A stretch of 29,701 nucleotides of DNA from a virus: the IMG/VR virus record IMGVR_UViG_3300027708_001780, positions 1 through 29,701 of that record, one strand, 5' to 3'. The stretch's first letter is position 1; every line of letters begins with the position of its first letter. Under the pieces are notes generated by a model. It saw only the letters and a program-made list of their open reading frames with translations. It was not told the origin of the DNA and searched no databases. This document shows, in pieces, positions 29,295 through 29,701 of this stretch. A program made the translations under genes and the position numbers.

Positions 29295-29701
29295 ATGGTT
29301 AAGTTTTTAATATGTCTAGTAGCTCTGTTAGTAACATCGCAGAGCTACGCGGCTATTGGAACTATAACTGAACAAGTAAATGCGGCTCCTACCGTAACTC
29401 GTAAAAGCCAAACTTTAACTGGTGCTAAAGGCACAGGTATGGAGATGAACGACACAGTTCGTACAACTCAAGGAAAAGTTGGAATAACATTTGAAGACCA
29501 AACTAAAGTACAAGTAAACGAAAACTCAAAACTAGTCATAGATGATTTTGTTTATGATGCTAAGAAAGGTTCAGGTAAGATAGCACTTAATATGGCCTTA
29601 GGTACTGTTCGCTATGCCAGCGGACAGATTGCTAAGAATAATCCACAGAGTGTAGGAATCAATACACCCAGTGCCACAGTTAGTGTGCGCGGTACAGACT
29701 T
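29295..29701 (+). CDS. FecR-domain exported protein (cut by the window end)
   Basis: 135 codons are visible from ATG 29295, one base after the curlin stop. The signal peptide, residues 1-19 (MVKFLICLVALLVTSQSYA), is followed by a FecR-like beta domain: VTRKSQTLTGAKGTGMEMNDTVRTTQGKVGITFEDQTKVQVNENSKLVIDDFVYD, GTVRYASG and NTPSATVSVRGTD. In this family the domain is a periplasmic or surface beta-sandwich, not necessarily iron regulation. Its place after curlin suggests a role in fibre anchoring or assembly. The C-terminus lies beyond the window. Confidence 0.88.
   Translation, partial: MVKFLICLVALLVTSQSYAAIGTITEQVNAAPTVTRKSQTLTGAKGTGMEMNDTVRTTQGKVGITFEDQTKVQVNENSKLVIDDFVYDAKKGSGKIALNMALGTVRYASGQIAKNNPQSVGINTPSATVSVRGTD

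Noticed and set aside
1-29701. A bacterial chromosome fragment, suggested by dnaK, iscU, iscA, clpS, rpsU and csgG
   Set aside because: Host-type genes are mixed with tail, lysis and T4-like nucleotide genes on one strand under late promoters, and none is in its usual bacterial operon (no dnaJ, iscS, hscA or csgE).
1-29701. tRNA genes, CRISPR array, insertion sequences or attachment site
   Set aside because: No cloverleaf with a T-loop pattern, no regularly spaced direct repeats, and no transposase or integrase was seen on either strand.

Overview
The window looks like part of a large T4-like myovirus genome from an aquatic bacteriophage. All convincing genes are on the + strand, are tightly packed, and often overlap by 4 to 30 bases. 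Many structural genes are preceded by a T4-type late promoter box ([N]TAAATA, twice the full TATAAATA). Phage hallmarks include a tail spike with an Mtd-like N-terminus and a pectate-lyase-like beta-helix, a PAAR tail-tip protein, a SleB-type endolysin beside a small membrane protein, a DexA-like exonuclease and a class Ia ribonucleotide reductase. The host-derived proteins, above all DnaK and IscU, resemble beta/gamma-proteobacterial versions more than alphaproteobacterial ones. An AT-rich aquatic betaproteobacterium is therefore my best guess for the host; this is inference only.

Layout. 1-6030: small virion or internal-protein genes, two nucleotidyltransferase-fold proteins, and an EF-hand-like protein whose gene ends at an A9 slippery run. 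6072-8888: a RecB/Cas4-like exonuclease and the tail spike. 9082-13590: a DNA-precursor operon, nrdA - superoxide dismutase - nrdB - glutaredoxin - small protein. 13613-14595: a tail protein and PAAR tip. 14673-15561: a histone H1-like protein, then iscU-iscA. 15634-17085: a conserved hypothetical and a lysis pair. 17169-19319: a virion-type protein and a membrane/coiled-coil protein with a second A9 frameshift site. 19300-20908: a hypothetical, ribosomal protein S21, DexA-like exonuclease and MazG-like pyrophosphohydrolase. 20975-24940: DnaK, Hsp20, ClpS, heme oxygenase and a ferredoxin-dependent bilin reductase. 24950-26485: a large protein with a T4 capsid-targeting-like N-terminus. 26553-29701: a curli module of CsgF, CsgG fused to an SH3-like domain, a curlin-repeat protein and a FecR-like protein cut by the window end.

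How the genes fit together. The auxiliary genes share an iron/redox and proteostasis theme. Heme oxygenase would release iron and biliverdin, IscU/IscA would build Fe-S clusters, and superoxide dismutase sits between the two subunits of an iron-dependent ribonucleotide reductase. DnaK, Hsp20 and ClpS cover folding and N-degron proteolysis. S21 could alter host ribosomes and the H1-like protein could act on the nucleoid. The curli module would let the infected cell export amyloid-type fibres.

Regulation is readable. Six sigma70-type promoters with exactly 17-base spacers precede mostly metabolic genes. Late boxes precede structural genes and some auxiliary genes. Several late boxes lie inside inverted repeats, as in the T4 logic where early read-through RNA hides a ribosome site, and several lie only 4-6 bases before an ATG, which predicts leaderless late mRNAs. 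I saw no tRNA genes, CRISPR array, insertion sequence, integrase or attachment site.
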